Shown: positions 51,739-61,800 of the stretch, piece after piece | How the letters are laid out: every line of letters begins with the position of its first letter | Numbering within the stretch: the stretch's first letter is position 1 | NCBI GenBank assembly: GCA_963575745.1 | Contig: CAUYUJ010018729.1 | Location: 74,501-138,500, forward strand | From: Prorocentrum cordatum | Lineage: Eukaryota; Sar; Dinophyceae; Prorocentrales; Prorocentraceae | Direction of reading: 5' to 3' | Length of the DNA: 64,000 bases | Made by a program: the position numbers and the translations under genes | The notes under the pieces: generated by a model | Told to the model about the DNA's origin: nothing | The model's input: only the letters and a program-made list of their open reading frames with translations | Database searches by the model: none

Positions 51739-52264
51739 TCAGACGACCCCAGGCAACGGCCATCCTCTTTTGGCCTCATCTCTGATTACCTGGGCCTTTT
51801 GTTCTTGTTCTCGAAGGGCTCGCAGGGCTTCCGATTTTACTCTTTCGGCCTCGAGACTAGCAGCTTCAAGTTGATTGCGGGGCCCCTGATTTTCTCGCGC
51901 TGCTTGTTCTCGGGCCCCCGTCTCCCCTTTCCCAATGGCTGCATCAGCCATTTCTCTGCATTCAGCTTTTTTCCTCTCAGCCTTCTGATGAGATTATGAC
52001 GTTGTTCGGCGATACTCTGGATTCTCAATATTTCGTTCTCCTCTTGGGCAAGGCGCCGCTGGGCTTCGTCTGCAACCCCTGCTACACTGGCCTCAGCATG
52101 CTGCATCCTTGCCTGCGCATTTCCACAATGACAGTTTTCTCATACCCCCACCTTTTGCGCCACTGCCTGCCACTCTGCCTCAGAAACTGCAAGCGTGCAT
52201 TCAGCCTCTTCAGCGCCCTTTCAATCTGCTTGTGCCTCAAGGATGATCTGTTGAATTTGTGCAC
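51739..52264 (-). pseudogene. Gag coiled-coil region
   Basis: Frames 52264-52082, 52106-51837 and 51951-51739 read in succession: RALKRLNARLQFLRQSGRQW, VADEAQRRLAQEENEILRIQ, NQLEAASLEAERVKSEALRA. They are Glu/Arg/Ala/Leu-rich with heptad-like spacing, consistent with a long coiled coil that would drive multimerisation. Frame changes divide it, and it is bounded on both sides by Cys-rich fingers. Confidence 0.6.
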
Positions 52265-52778
52265 TCGCAGCCCTCAACTGGTCTCGATCACGTCTATTTC
52301 TCCCCGCCCACTCTAGAATGGCGACACGATGGCAATTGTGCTCTTCCGTCGCAATGCATTCCTCGCAAAGCCATGCTAGACTACACTTAGGACAAACATT
52401 CGAACATCGTGAACACACTGGCCCCCGAGATGAACCCCCACGCTCGCGCGCCCCCCCTGGGCATCGACTCCCCGCCTGGGTCGGGCACGCGGGCCCGGCC
52501 CCCCAGCAACTTCCCCGCATCGAGACGCTGCTGGTGGTTTTATTCGATGACAACCGCGGTGGTCCAAACGCGTCGAACCCCCTAGAACTGGAACGTCTGC
52601 CCCTGGGGGCCTTACTGGAACGCCCCCGTGCACTGCCGGAGGTAGGCGTGCGTTGTTCTCTTGTTCTCACACCCCCATTGATGAAATCGACGCCCCAACT
52701 CTGTGCTAAATCGTCTCTTTCGTCCTGCATTACGAGCACAACAAGTTCTGGTACTCTGTCCCTGTGAGTCCTCGGCAA
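52221..52778 (-). pseudogene. Gag segment with B-box-like zinc finger
   Basis: A 185-codon frame. After a Ser/Arg-rich disordered part it contains CSRCSNVCPKCSLAWLCEEC then IATEEHNCHR, with C-x2-C-x3-C-x2-C-x5-C-x2-C...H-x-C-H spacing, a B-box or cross-brace layout. It ends with ASAQIQQIILEAQAD, the start of the coiled coil. Finger plus coiled coil is the TRIM-like arrangement, unusual at the start of a copia gag. The role is inferred to be assembly or RNA binding. Confidence 0.6.
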
Positions 52779-52802
52779 TGAGAAGTCTGGTCGGTGGAAA
52801 CC

Positions 52803-53459
52803 TTACAGCAAAAGGTGAAGACACCCTTCGGCTTCTTTGTCATTGGATGGGGTCATGGGGGAACTCGACATCGGCTCCGCAGACGAGCGTCCACCTCGGT
52901 CTGGGATTCCTCCGACTTCGAGATCGTCATCCGAATCAAGAACTGCCTCCTGAACTGCCTCAATCGTCACATGGCCAACTGTCGCGCTCGCTAACGGAGC
53001 TGCGCCCGAGGCAAGCCCGACACATCCATCGGGGAGAGGATCGAGATGATACGATGGACCAGGCGAGGTGCGGAATCGAGCATATTCTTCGTTCTGTTCA
53101 ATCGAATGAGAACTGCCCCCCTCCGATTGCAAGTCACTTACATCCTCGCTCTGTCCATGCAACGCGCACTGCGCTGAGCGTTCTGCGCCAAGACTCTCGC
53201 CGCCCGACATTCCTGCGGGCGCGTGGTACAAAAACTTCTCCATCTCAAGATCTAGGTCGATCGATGGCTGAAAGCCCATATGTACCGACACTAACTCAGA
53301 TGGTCCCTCGGCGGAAATTGTGGCTGCGCCATACCTTCCGCCCGAGGCTTGCGCTCTGGACCTGGTCGCCGAGTCAACCGAGGAGCCCCCTTCTGTCAAG
53401 TCAAACACAGTCTCTGACGCTTGCTTTCTGGGAAGGTTGAGAGAATTTGGTCGCCTCAT
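52803..53459 (-). CDS. Gag N-terminal segment, acidic and disordered
   Basis: A 218-codon frame, the first coding-like segment after the 5' LTR in sense order. Ser/Gly/Glu/Asp-rich, with ASETVFDLTEGGSSVDSATR, SIDLDLEMEKFLYHAPAGMS and AVQEAVLDSDDDLEVGGIPD. The FDLTE and LDLEMEKF patches could be short binding motifs. The ATG at 53459 is 122 nt inside the LTR-internal boundary, a reasonable start. Product otherwise unrecognised. Confidence 0.5.
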   Translation of the reverse strand: MRRPNSLNLPRKQASETVFDLTEGGSSVDSATRSRAQASGGRYGAATISAEGPSELVSVHMGFQPSIDLDLEMEKFLYHAPAGMSGGESLGAERSAQCALHGQSEDVSDLQSEGGSSHSIEQNEEYARFRTSPGPSYHLDPLPDGCVGLASGAAPLASATVGHVTIEAVQEAVLDSDDDLEVGGIPDRGGRSSAEPMSSSPMTPSNDKEAEGCLHLLL

Positions 53460-53563
53460 AGAGGCTTTACACTTTCGTTACGCTCGGAAGGGTATTGATT
53501 TTGTGCTCGTCCGAGCGCTCCTGCTTGTGATCCCATGCTCGGCGAAGCTAACGGCTGTGCCGT

Positions 53564-53581
53564 CGCTTCGGCTGATAACCA
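53564..53581 (-). other. Primer-binding site candidate
   Basis: Directly after the 5' LTR the sense strand reads TGGTTATCAGCCGAAGCG. The TGGT(T)ATCAG beginning matches, with one extra T, the TGGTATCAG start typical of initiator-methionine tRNA primer sites in copia elements. Confidence 0.5.
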
Positions 53582-53883
53582 GTCTTTGCCTGGAGATTCA
53601 GAATCCATGCAAGATGTTCCGATAATATATCATGGTTAGTGGGCTCCGCCGATGACATGAAGAAGGGATCATGCCGTCAAGCATACAATAGCGCAACACT
53701 GAAGGGGGGAGGCCGGCACGCCGGCCGACGCACGCGCGCGCGCCGCAGGCTCGCTCCTTTCCATTTCCCCAGAGCCAAAGTTGTAGCTGCGGGAGAGAAG
53801 CAGTCAGTACATCGGACAGTGCACGCAAGGAAAAAGGAGCAGGAAGGGCAAGAGGATGGTGGTGCGGAAGGGGTGCATTGACT
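53581..53883 (-). repeat. 5' LTR, 303 bp
   Basis: Ends AGTC...GACT. Same internal order as the left LTR, with about 30 extra bp near 53645-53680. The sense strand contains TACTGACTGCTTCTCTCCCG then CAG, the candidate splice acceptor, with the acceptor base at 53787. Confidence 0.85.
53786..53810 (-). promoter_or_regulatory. Candidate trans-splice acceptor in the 5' LTR
   Basis: Sense strand: branch-like TACTGAC, pyrimidine-rich TGCTTCTCTCCCG, then CAG. The branch A lies about 17 nt from the AG. The region is one of the better conserved parts between the two LTRs. Confidence 0.4.
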
Positions 53884-54214
53884 GTATCGTCATCATCATG
53901 ACCGTTGTCGGCATCATCATCATCAGCAGCATACCCAGCATCAGCATCCTAAGCAGCATCAGCATCGTCATCACCATCATTATCCTCATCAACATCTTCA
54001 CTACCATAACGATCATGATCATCATCGTCATCATCATCCCCATCATCCTCATAATCCTCATCATCAGCATCATCATCAACATCCGCATATTCTTCATCAA
54101 CTTCATGACCCTCATCAGCATCAGCATCAGGATCATCATAATCACCGTCATCATAATCGGCATCTTCATCATCATCGTCATCATCACCATCATCAGCATC
54201 AGCATCATCGTCAA

Positions 54215-54245
<31 letters not shown>

Positions 54246-54246
54246 G

Positions 54247-54291
<45 letters not shown>

Positions 54292-54586
54292 ACAGCATCA
54301 GCATCAGCATCAGCATCAGCATCAGCCTCATCATCGTCATCGTCATCGTCATCATCTGCATCAGCATCAGCATTACCATCATTATCAGCATCATCATCAG
54401 CAGCCTCATCCTCAGCAGCAGTAGCAGCAGCCGCATCAGCATCTTAAACAGCATCAGCAGCAGCATCATCAGAAGCAGCAGCATCGTCATCATCGAAAGC
54501 ATCAGCATCCTCGTGTTCCTCATAGTCATAATCATCATCAGCATCATAATCAGCATCATCAACATCATCATCATCATCATCACCAG

Positions 54587-54630
<44 letters not shown>

Positions 54631-54631
54631 G

Positions 54632-54683
<52 letters not shown>

Positions 54684-55376
54684 GTCATCGTTATCATCAT
54701 CGTCATAATTGTCATCATCACCATCATCCTCAGCATCATCACCACCATCACCATCAGCATCATCATCAGCAGCATCATCACCACCACCACCATCATCATC
54801 ACCATCAGCATCATCAGCATCATCATCAGCAGCATCATCATCAGCATCATCACCAGCATCACCATCATCATCATCATCACCATCATCCCACGATCTCCCC
54901 TCATCCCTCCTCCCTCCTTCCACCTCCCCGCTCATCCATCCTCATCCATCCGTCCTCGTCCTCCTCCTCGTTCTCCTCCTCATCATCCTCCGCCTCATCT
55001 TCTCCTTTTTCTTCTTCCTCCTCCTCCTCCTCCTCCTCCTCCTCCTCCTCCGTCTCCTCCTCCACCTCCCCTTTCTCCTCCTCCTCATCCTCCTCCTCCT
55101 TCTCATCCTCCTCCTCCTCCTCCTCCTCCTCCTCCTCCTCCTCGTCATCCGCCTCCTCCTCCTCCACCTCCGCCTCCTCCTCCGTCTCCTCCTCCTCTTC
55201 CTTCTAATCCTCCTCCTCCTCCTCCTCCTCCTCCTCCTCCTCCTCCTCCTCCTCCTCCTCCTCCTCCTCCTCCTCCTCCTCCTCCCCCGCGTTCTCCCCC
55301 TCCCTCTCATTATCCTCACCTCCCTCCTCCTTCTCCTCCTCCTCCTCCTCCTCCTCACCACCACCACCACCACCGG

Positions 55377-55459
<83 letters not shown>

Positions 55460-55502
55460 GCATCAGCATCAGCATCAGCATCATCAGCTTCAGCATCACC
55501 AG

Positions 55503-55558
<56 letters not shown>

Positions 55559-55778
55559 ACAGCATCATCACCAGCAGCAGCATCAGAATCAGCATCAGCA
55601 TCATCCTCATCAGCATCCGCATCCCCCGCGTCATCATCAGCAGCAGCATCATCAGTCACATTAGCCTCATCAGCATCAGCATCAGCAACATCATCATGAC
55701 CATCGACCTCATCAGCATCATCATCAGCATCATCATCATCATCATCAGCATCATCATCATCATTATCATCATCATCAG

Positions 55779-55810
<32 letters not shown>

Positions 55811-56979
55811 CACTCATCCTCATCATCACCATCATCGGCATCAGCATCCGCATCCTCATCATCATCACCATCCTCGTCATTATCAGCATCATCAGCATCA
55901 TCATCATCAGCATCATCAGCATCATGATAATTATCGTCATCATCAGCAGCATCATCATCAGCATCAGCATCAGCAGTATTAATATCAGCATCATCATCAC
56001 CAGCATCAGCATCAGCATTATCATCAGCATCAGCATCAGCAGCAGCAGCATCAGCATCATCATCATCAGCATCAGCAGCAGCAGCATCAGCATCGGCATC
56101 CGCATCCGCATCCTCATCATCAGCATCATCATCATAATCCTGAGCAGCAGCATCAGCATCAGCTTCAGCATCACCGTCATCATCATCAGCATCATCAGCA
56201 GCATCACCATGATCATCATCGACATCATCATCAGCATCATCGGCATCATCGGCAGCATCAGTATGATCATTATCGTCATCATCATCAGCATCATCAGCAT
56301 CCCCATCATCCGCATCATCATAGGCAGCATCATCACCATCGTCATCATCATCGGCAGCAGCATCATCCGCATCATCATCATCATCATCATCATCATCAGC
56401 AGCATCGTCACCATCAGCATCATTATCAGCAGCAGCGTCATCATCATAATAATCAGCATCATCATCATCAGCATCATCAGCATCATCAGCATCATAATCA
56501 GCATCAGCGGCATCGTCATCATCAGCAGCATCCTCATCAGCATCATCATCATAAACAGTATCATCCTCATCAGCGTCCTCATCGTCATCAGAACCAGCAT
56601 CATCATCATAATCACCATCAGCAGCAGCGTCCGCATCACCATCATCATGACCATCAGAATCCTCATCGGCATCAGCATCTTCATCATCATCAGCATCATC
56701 ATTATCATCATCAGCAGTATCATCTGCATCACCACCATCAGCATCATCATCAGCATCCTCATCATCATCACAATCATTACCATCACCAGCATCATAATCA
56801 ACAGCATCACCATCATTTTCTTCATCATCGTCAACAACATCATCATGAGCAGCAGCAGCATCATGATCATCCTCATCAGCACAACCACCATCAGCATCAT
56901 CATCAGCATCAGCATCAGCATCATTAGAATCATCGTTATCATCATTATCAGTATAAGTAGCAGCATCGTCATCATCAAA

Positions 56980-57040
<61 letters not shown>

Positions 57041-57100
57041 CTATCATCATCAGCATCATCATCGTGATCATCATCATCAGCAGCAGCATCATCATCATAC
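53884..57100. repeat. CAT / CAG / CTC triplet microsatellite, right half of the target array
   Basis: Begins with GTATC (target duplication), then CATCAT/CAGCAT triplets to 54890, CTC triplets at 54900-55350 and CATCAT/CAGCAGCAT again to 57100. Frames up to 860 codons of Ile/Ser, Asp/Ala or Met/Leu arise from the triplet and are not genes. The left half ends at 21380. Confidence 0.95.
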
Positions 57101-57119
57101 CTCATCACCCACCCCTCTC

Positions 57120-57235
57120 TCGCTCCTTCGTCCTCCTCCTCCTCATCTTCCTCCTCCTCCTCCTCCGCCTCTTCCTCCTCCTCCTCCTCCTCCTCCTCCT
57201 CCCTCCGCCTCCTCCCTCCTCCTACTCCTCCTCCT
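57120..57235. repeat. (CTC)n tract
   Basis: CCTCCTCCT triplets with CTTC variants, closing the microsatellite block before unique sequence. Confidence 0.9.
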
Positions 57236-57344
57236 CCACAATTACTCAATATGAATATACTCTCCCTCTTCCCCTGATGGCGTCCGGGTGATGGCCGCGC
57301 ACCCTCCGCGTACTGTTTTTTTACACACAGGATTCCCGGGAAAT

Positions 57345-57545
57345 CCCGGGAAACGACTCTCGCTGAGGCGCCGGCGTCATTTTTTCCCAAAATGCTGCTC
57401 TCGTTGAGGCGCCGGCCTCATTTCTGCTCCCGAATCGTTCCGAATCGTGCTCCCGCTGCAGCGTGGGCCTCATTTTCGGATCGGTGTTTGGCCTCCGTCG
57501 TTCAGGATGGCGTTCTCGCCCCAGCGCGGGCCTTTTTCTCGCGCG
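57345..57545. repeat. Short tandem repeat, about 50 bp unit, four copies
   Basis: Each copy has CTCTCGNTGAGGCGCCGGC, GTCATTTT or CTCATTT, and a CCGAATCG or CCAAAATG segment. Copies start near 57357, 57402, 57450 and 57508; the last two are diverged (CCCGCTGCAGCGTGGGCCTC, CTCGCCCCAGCGCGGGCCT). Confidence 0.65.
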
Positions 57546-57569
57546 CCCATCCGCCCGCCACCACCGCGC

Positions 57570-57780
57570 CGCACCGCCACCACCACCACCACCACCACCA
57601 CCACCACCACCACAACCACAACCAGCACCAGCACCAGTACCAACACCACCACCACCAGCACCACCACCACCACCAGCACCACCACCACCACCATCACCAC
57701 CACCACCACCACCACCACCACCACCACCACCACCACCACCACAACCACGCACACACGCACGCACGCACGCACGTGCACCA
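57570..57780. repeat. (CAC)n / (ACC)n microsatellite
   Basis: CAC triplets with AGC interruptions, ending in CACGCACGCACG. Confidence 0.95.
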
Positions 57781-57914
57781 CCACCCACTACGCACGCGCG
57801 CGCGGAGCCACAGGTCCGCTACGACACGCGTCCGCGGATAGAGAAAATCAGCGCCATGGTAAGGGATGGGAGGGAGGGGTAGGACGTCAGATATGACGCG
57901 AGCGCACCTAGCTT

Positions 57915-58140
57915 GTCCTCTTCCCCCTCCTCCTCCTCCTCCGCTCCTCCGCCTCCTCCTCCTCGCCTCCTCTTCCTCTTCCTCTCATCCTCCTCCTCCT
58001 CCTCCTCCTCCTCCTCATCCTCACCTCATCCTCCGTCCTCCTCCTCCTCCTCCTCCTCCTCTTCCCCCTCCTTCTCCTCCTCCTCCTCCGCCTCCTCCTC
58101 CTTCTCATCCTCCTCCTCCTCCTCCTCCGCCACATCCTTC
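57915..58140. repeat. (CTC)n tract next to the kinesin gene
   Basis: CTC triplets with TTC, CGC and ATC variants. It lies just beyond the GTGAGA donor of the last recognised kinesin-like exon, so it is probably intronic. Confidence 0.9.
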
Positions 58141-58157
58141 TTCTGTCCCTTTCTCAC

Positions 58158-58815
58158 CCCTGTCGAAGGTTGGAGTCAGATACTTGCGAAGGCCGTTCGA
58201 GAGCACTGGACCCGTCATTACCTCTGCCCCCTCGCGTGGAGCGAGGGTTGATGCATGATTTTTGGGCTCCCTGGCACCCTTCCGCATGTACTCGAGCAAC
58301 GAGAGCATCATAATGTCGTCACGGCCATCGGCGGTTCTCTCGGCGTAGCTCTCGCCATTGTAGGCCGGGTCGGACGACTTCACGAAGCCGTAGAGGTCGT
58401 AGCCGTCCCGGATGTACGGCGAGTCTGGCGAGGCGTCAATCACCTGGGCTGTCTTCGCCTGCTCCTTCAGGCTGGCCACGGGCCAGAGGTCGAACTTGGC
58501 TCCAGGGGGGGCGCGGGAGCTCGCACTGGACCATGCCCCGAGGTAGCTCTTCATCTGGTTCAGGACCTCGTTGATGAACATCGACTCCTGCACCATGGGG
58601 CCGACGGCCTTGACGAAATACTGCAGGTGGAGGTCCCACTTGTCCTTGAGCACCGCCTCCTTGTTCTCGTACTTCGTGAGGTAGTCGTGCACTTCCCGCC
58701 AGAAGCGCTTTCGCTCCTTCTGCCAGAGCTCTGCTGTGTCGCCTCGCCGGTACGCCTCGCCCTTCTTCATGCCCGACAAGGTGACAACGTGCTTCGGGAT
58801 CCCCCGCCACGCACG
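58158..58815 (-). CDS. Kinesin-like gene, exon E: helical C-terminal segment
   Basis: Acceptor at CTTACAAG (58816-58817), then RAWRGIPKHVVTLSGMKKGE, LWQKERKRFWREVHDYLTKY, DLHLQYFVKAVGPMVQESMF, AQVIDASPDSPYIRDGYDLY, GRDDIMMLSLLEYMRKGARE and LRKYLTPTFDR. A GTGAGA donor follows at 58157. The sequence is continuous, charged and helical, clearly protein-coding, but I recognise no family for this part alone. The listed frame continues into the CTC tract as poly-Gly, which argues that the exon ends at the donor. Confidence 0.75.
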
Positions 58816-61800
58816 CTTGTAAGTTTTCGAGTCCTTTCGGCGGTGGACAAACCTCCCTTTAGTAAACCTCCCTTCAGTGAAAACGACCTAGGACCGAAAC
58901 CGACGGACCTGGACCGCAAAAATGACGGCCGCGACGCCCTCTCGCGAACCGAAAACGGCCAACTCGCCAATCGACGTGTCAGGATAGGAGGCCTGTCCAC
59001 CCCCGATCCTTGAACTTCTTCTGGAAGTCGAAGTCCTCTGGGGTCAGCTCCTGGCCGATGATGATCGAATCGATCTCACCAACCCTCACCTTAGCGAAGC
59101 GCGCCCGCACTCCGAACTCGCTATCGCTTCGGATCCACAGCCTCGAAGAGGAATGCGAAACGATCTCTGCCCGCCCGCAGTCGGAGTGGAGGCGAGGCTG
59201 GTTTTCGGCGGATGCCTCCGAGACACACGCGCACTGCGGCAGAAGCAGCAGGCCAGCATATCTCCCACCCACGCGGAGAAAGACGGTCACATGGTTTGGT
59301 TACAAGGCGACCAACGCTAAACTGAAACGCACAGGCCTCTGGCGATGCCCCAGAGAACGAAACTGGCTCGCTAACGCCGTAGCCTCTCCAGAAGCACAAG
59401 TGGTAATAAGCCAACATTTGCCCCTGGTCTGCTTGCGAGAACGCTTACTAAGTGGCGCGGCCTGATACCTAATCAATGTAGACGTTAATCACACCTACAG
59501 CTACCCGCTGGCAATTCAACTTCCAGCACACACACACGCACACACATACGCACACACACACACACATACACACACACACACACACACACAAACACACACT
59601 CGCGCGTCAGCATAACAAAATCTAGTGTGTAGCATAAGAACATGAAAAATCTTGAAGCCACGTGCAGGAGGGAGGCCACCTATGGGCAAAGATACCCGTT
59701 CAAAATAAATTTGATCTGATTAAAAATGCGCGTTTGCTTCGGAATCCTACCTACCATCTGGGCGTAGCTAGTCTAGGGAGCCAACTTTCCCGTTACCCCT
59801 GGCGGCGAGCGGTGCCCATCCCCTTACCCAGTTTCCCTCGGACCTCTGGAACAACTGGGACAGAACGATTAGAGGATCCTCTTGCACTTAAAATGGCTCA
59901 GAGATAGCCCCAGATACCCCAAGGGGGCTTTCAAGAGGGCATGATAACCGCCAGCGTGCCTTCAGCACGTAGTGGAGTGTCCCAAGGCCACTGCAGTTAT
60001 GAGAGCTCGAGAAGGACTTCGCAAGGTGCTGAAAGGGCCCAGACCACGAATTCCTAGAATTGCTGGGCGTTCCTGAGGTTTGTAGCGTAGGCCTCCAGGA
60101 CAGTAGTGGCGCCGCCCAAAACAACCTGAAGAACCCAAAAGGTTTCATGAGAAGCGCCCACGAGGGTACAAAGCGCCGTTCAGCTTACCAGAGAAGATAC
60201 GAACGGGAAATGTGCAAATGATAGGGCGGCTGCTTTTCCTCTTTGTGCCACTGTATGGTCCTGCACTTCACTGGTCAAGGCAACCCGCCAAAAAACCGCT
60301 TATGGATGGGCTGGCGGAAATATGCAAAGCGTCACGAACTCTAAAACACGAAGAATACATCCTTTATTCGAGCGCCAAGGAAGCCGTAATCACTGCAGTG
60401 AGTATCGAGAGTTTAGACACCGGCCTGCAATGACTTTCATTGCCGATCATGAGGGGCAACAATGGCCATCATCACAAACGAGGGCACGATCCATCAGTGT
60501 CGACCTGCTGATGACGTTGCAGCTTTGAAGCTAAGGTCTTGACGCACTTACCGTCTTCGTCTTCCCCGCACCGACCCCAAAGACGTTCGACCCAACTGCC
60601 TGGACAGTGTTCCGTCTCCGTGGGCCCACACTCGTCTTTACCCACCAGACTACTGGACTTCTTGAGCGTCGCAGTGCCTGAGACCACACCAGCATCCATG
60701 GCTTCCAAGACCTCCTCCTCTTTGAACACCACGGTCTGGCCATTGGTCTCGAACGTAAAGTCAAGTGCCGTCGAGGCATCCCGAAAAGTCTTGTATGTCC
60801 ACGCCTCATCCGCTGTTGGGTCGGGTCGCACGAACTCCATCTTACCGCTGCCAAGCTGAATGTCTACGCACTCCGGCTTGGGTTTCTTCCTGTCACAAGG
60901 CACCAGGAAGTCGCGAAGCTTCACGCACGGGCTGAGGGTGTTGTTGAGGTAGTCGTTGTTGGACATCTCGTGCATGTACTTACGGATGAGCTTCGCATTC
61001 GAGGCGCTGGGGCCACCTGGCGTCCATGCAGCATTGGTGATGCACTCTGACACGCCATCCTTCGGAAAGAAACTCATGAAACCCTCCACGAGAACGGCTG
61101 GGTCCTCAGCACCTGCCAGGTCCACTACAGAGACGCTGCCCGTCTCCCCCGAATTGAACTCAATGTCGAGCATTATGATCATCGTTCCACGGGAAGACTT
61201 GGGGTTGTTGGGGGTCGCCCGGATATGAGCGAGCTTACTGCCAGATTGGGCCGGAAACGTGTTCGGGTTCATGCGCAGGTTCTCGATATCGGTGAGCTTC
61301 ATCTTCACCTCTGAGCCCCAGTCCGTGCGCCCGCTCGTCGACTTCGAGATCAGCTCGCGCAGGTTCACAGTATACTTGGGGTCGCTCAGGGTCTGATCGA
61401 TCTTGCCGAAGTCGACGCGGCCGTCCGCGCCGAAAAACGACTCGATGGGCCCAAGGTACTGGGCCGCCTTGCTCTTCAGCTCGAAGCCCCATAGACCGCT
61501 GCCCTCCTCTGGGCGGTCGGAGTCTTATGCAAACGACGAGCTCGTGTCGTGGCGACTTCGGCGTTGCTCTTCGCGAATCGTTCCACTTTGAACCATCGCG
61601 GCTTTCCGACAGCGCGGATCGCCCGATGGTGGCCGATTCCGGGCCACTGGCGGCGTTCCACCTGGAATGGCCGCGCAGGGGTCGCCGCCGCGTCGACACG
61701 GCACAAACCTGCGGTACTCCTGCGCACGCCCCAGCCCCAAAAGGAGGAAGAGCGGCACGGACAGAGCTCCGTTCCTCGTGGCTCGAGCTCCGTGACCATC

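Larger units (their letters stand above)
21386..53883 (-). mobile_element. Giant copia-like LTR retrotransposon (32.5 kb including a nested 9.2 kb element)
   Basis: Direct repeats at 21386-21657 and 53581-53883 both begin AGTC and end GACT on the plus strand. The flanking pentamers are GTACC and GTATC. On the sense (minus) strand a primer-site candidate directly follows the right LTR and a GGGTGGGGG purine tract directly precedes the left one. Domain order is gag, protease, pre-integrase finger, integrase, RT, RNase H, which is the Ty1/copia order. About 23.3 kb remains after removing the nested tyrosine-recombinase element, very long for copia, mainly because of a 7 kb gag region and a 10 kb region after RNase H. 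Stops and frame changes are frequent, so this copy is probably not autonomous. Confidence 0.88.

Noticed and set aside
53856-57291. Very long frames (up to 860 codons) on both strands
   Set aside because: All come from CAT/CTC triplets; translations are Ile/Ser, Asp/Ala, Met/Leu or Glu/Arg strings with no complex sequence.
60531-60600. Second P-loop-like string (GVGAGKT) in the minus strand near the end of exon C
   Set aside because: It is in a different frame from the continuous 300-codon exon reading, and the kinesin P-loop is already present upstream.
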